Assembly: GCF_003991135.1 (NCBI RefSeq)
Contig: NZ_CP016379.1
Location: 2,666,001 to 2,730,000, forward strand
Direction: 5' to 3'
Origin: Anoxybacter fermentans
GTDB taxonomy: Bacteria; Bacillota; Halanaerobiia; DY22613
Length of the DNA: 64,000 nt
This document shows, one piece after another, positions 63,678 to 64,000 of the stretch. Each line of letters opens with the position of its first letter. The first letter of the stretch is position 1. Both the position numbers and the translations under genes were made by a program. The notes beneath the pieces were generated by a model. The model ran no database searches. It was not told the origin of the DNA and saw only the letters and a list, made by a program, of their open reading frames with translations.

Positions 63678-64000
63678 TTGTAAAACCTCCTCGCATATAA
63701 TTAATTAAGCAAAGTTTTATAACTGAAAACATTGTAACTTAAAAGTTTCTTCTTTCTAATTTTTCAAATTGTTGTCCAGGTAATTTTAAAGCCATGTTTT
63801 TCCAAAAACCTGAATTTATCTTACACACTCCTTTATAGCCCTTATAGGAATCAGTGATAATTCTTTTTCTCATTATTCCCTTTATTCAAATATCTTCTAA
63901 CTAAAGGTGTATCTCTTTTCATAACAGATAATTCTACCTCTATTTATTTTTTTTGAGTCTAATTCCAAATAAATTATTAAACCTATTAAATTTTCTTGAT
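63678..64000. repeat. Upstream region duplicated from 45064-45390
   Basis: The sequence follows 45064-45390 with many small differences. In each copy a 23-codon minus-strand frame (MKENIFLVGRYL... and MKRDTPLVRRYL...) is present, but coding is unproven. The window ends here. Confidence 0.5.

Noticed and set aside
63678-64000. 23-codon frame MKRDTPLVRRYL..., similar to one at about 45260-45330
   Set aside because: Too short, with many replacement changes between copies and no clear ribosome binding site; kept only as a note on the duplicated region.
1-64000. tRNA, rRNA and riboswitch genes
   Set aside because: I saw no cloverleaf with conserved T-loop and no rRNA-like block. A covariance-model search could still find a missed one.

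Overview
The window is AT-rich and looks like a diderm Firmicute, plausibly of the Halanaerobiales (inference). Purine-rich ribosome binding sites, low-GC codon use and Firmicute-type IS elements occur beside two TolC-like outer-membrane efflux genes and a MacA/MacB-like pump, which imply an outer membrane. I saw no rRNA, tRNA, CRISPR array or integrase gene. Nearly all genes read on the minus strand.

Region 1 (1-6.5 kb). The left edge cuts a class III nucleotide cyclase that closely resembles the PycC cyclases of Pycsar anti-phage systems. Next come small minus-strand genes, each followed by a folded site with GTTAT-type ends. I read these as integron attC sites, so this is a cassette cluster with no integrase in view. 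Cassettes carry a Cys4 protein broken by one stop codon, a HExxH metallopeptidase-like protein, a CPBP protease and a small ORF. An IS3 remnant and a palindromic element break the array.

Region 2 (7-21 kb). A two-component system and an FtsX-type ABC transporter are followed by a second cassette patch. That patch holds a 95% identical copy of the metallopeptidase and a membrane protein. Then comes an efflux operon with two TolC-like proteins, a membrane-fusion protein, an ABC ATPase and a MacB-like permease.

Region 3 (21-64 kb). This is a large array of broken Rhs (YD-repeat) genes. None has an N-terminus in the window. Each keeps part of the Rhs core, then usually a peptidoglycan-binding domain and a variable C-terminus (CT), then a signal-bearing partner gene. 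GH23 lytic-transglycosylase-like CTs are always followed by FG-GAP/VCBS-like exported proteins (4 of 4). A beta-rich CT is always followed by a membrane-anchored TPR protein (3 of 3). A GH73 glucosaminidase CT is followed by a small lipoprotein, and a CT with a hydrophobic tail by a divergent TPR protein. The array reads as a reservoir of wall-hydrolase Rhs toxins and candidate periplasmic immunity proteins, built by repeated duplication.

Mobile DNA runs through everything: an ISL3 element with a perfect 8-bp target duplication inside a GH23 CT, an IS1182 element, several IS3 remnants, eleven copies or fragments of a palindromic MITE-like element with two internal hairpins, fragments resembling group II intron domain I, and recurrent terminator hairpins.
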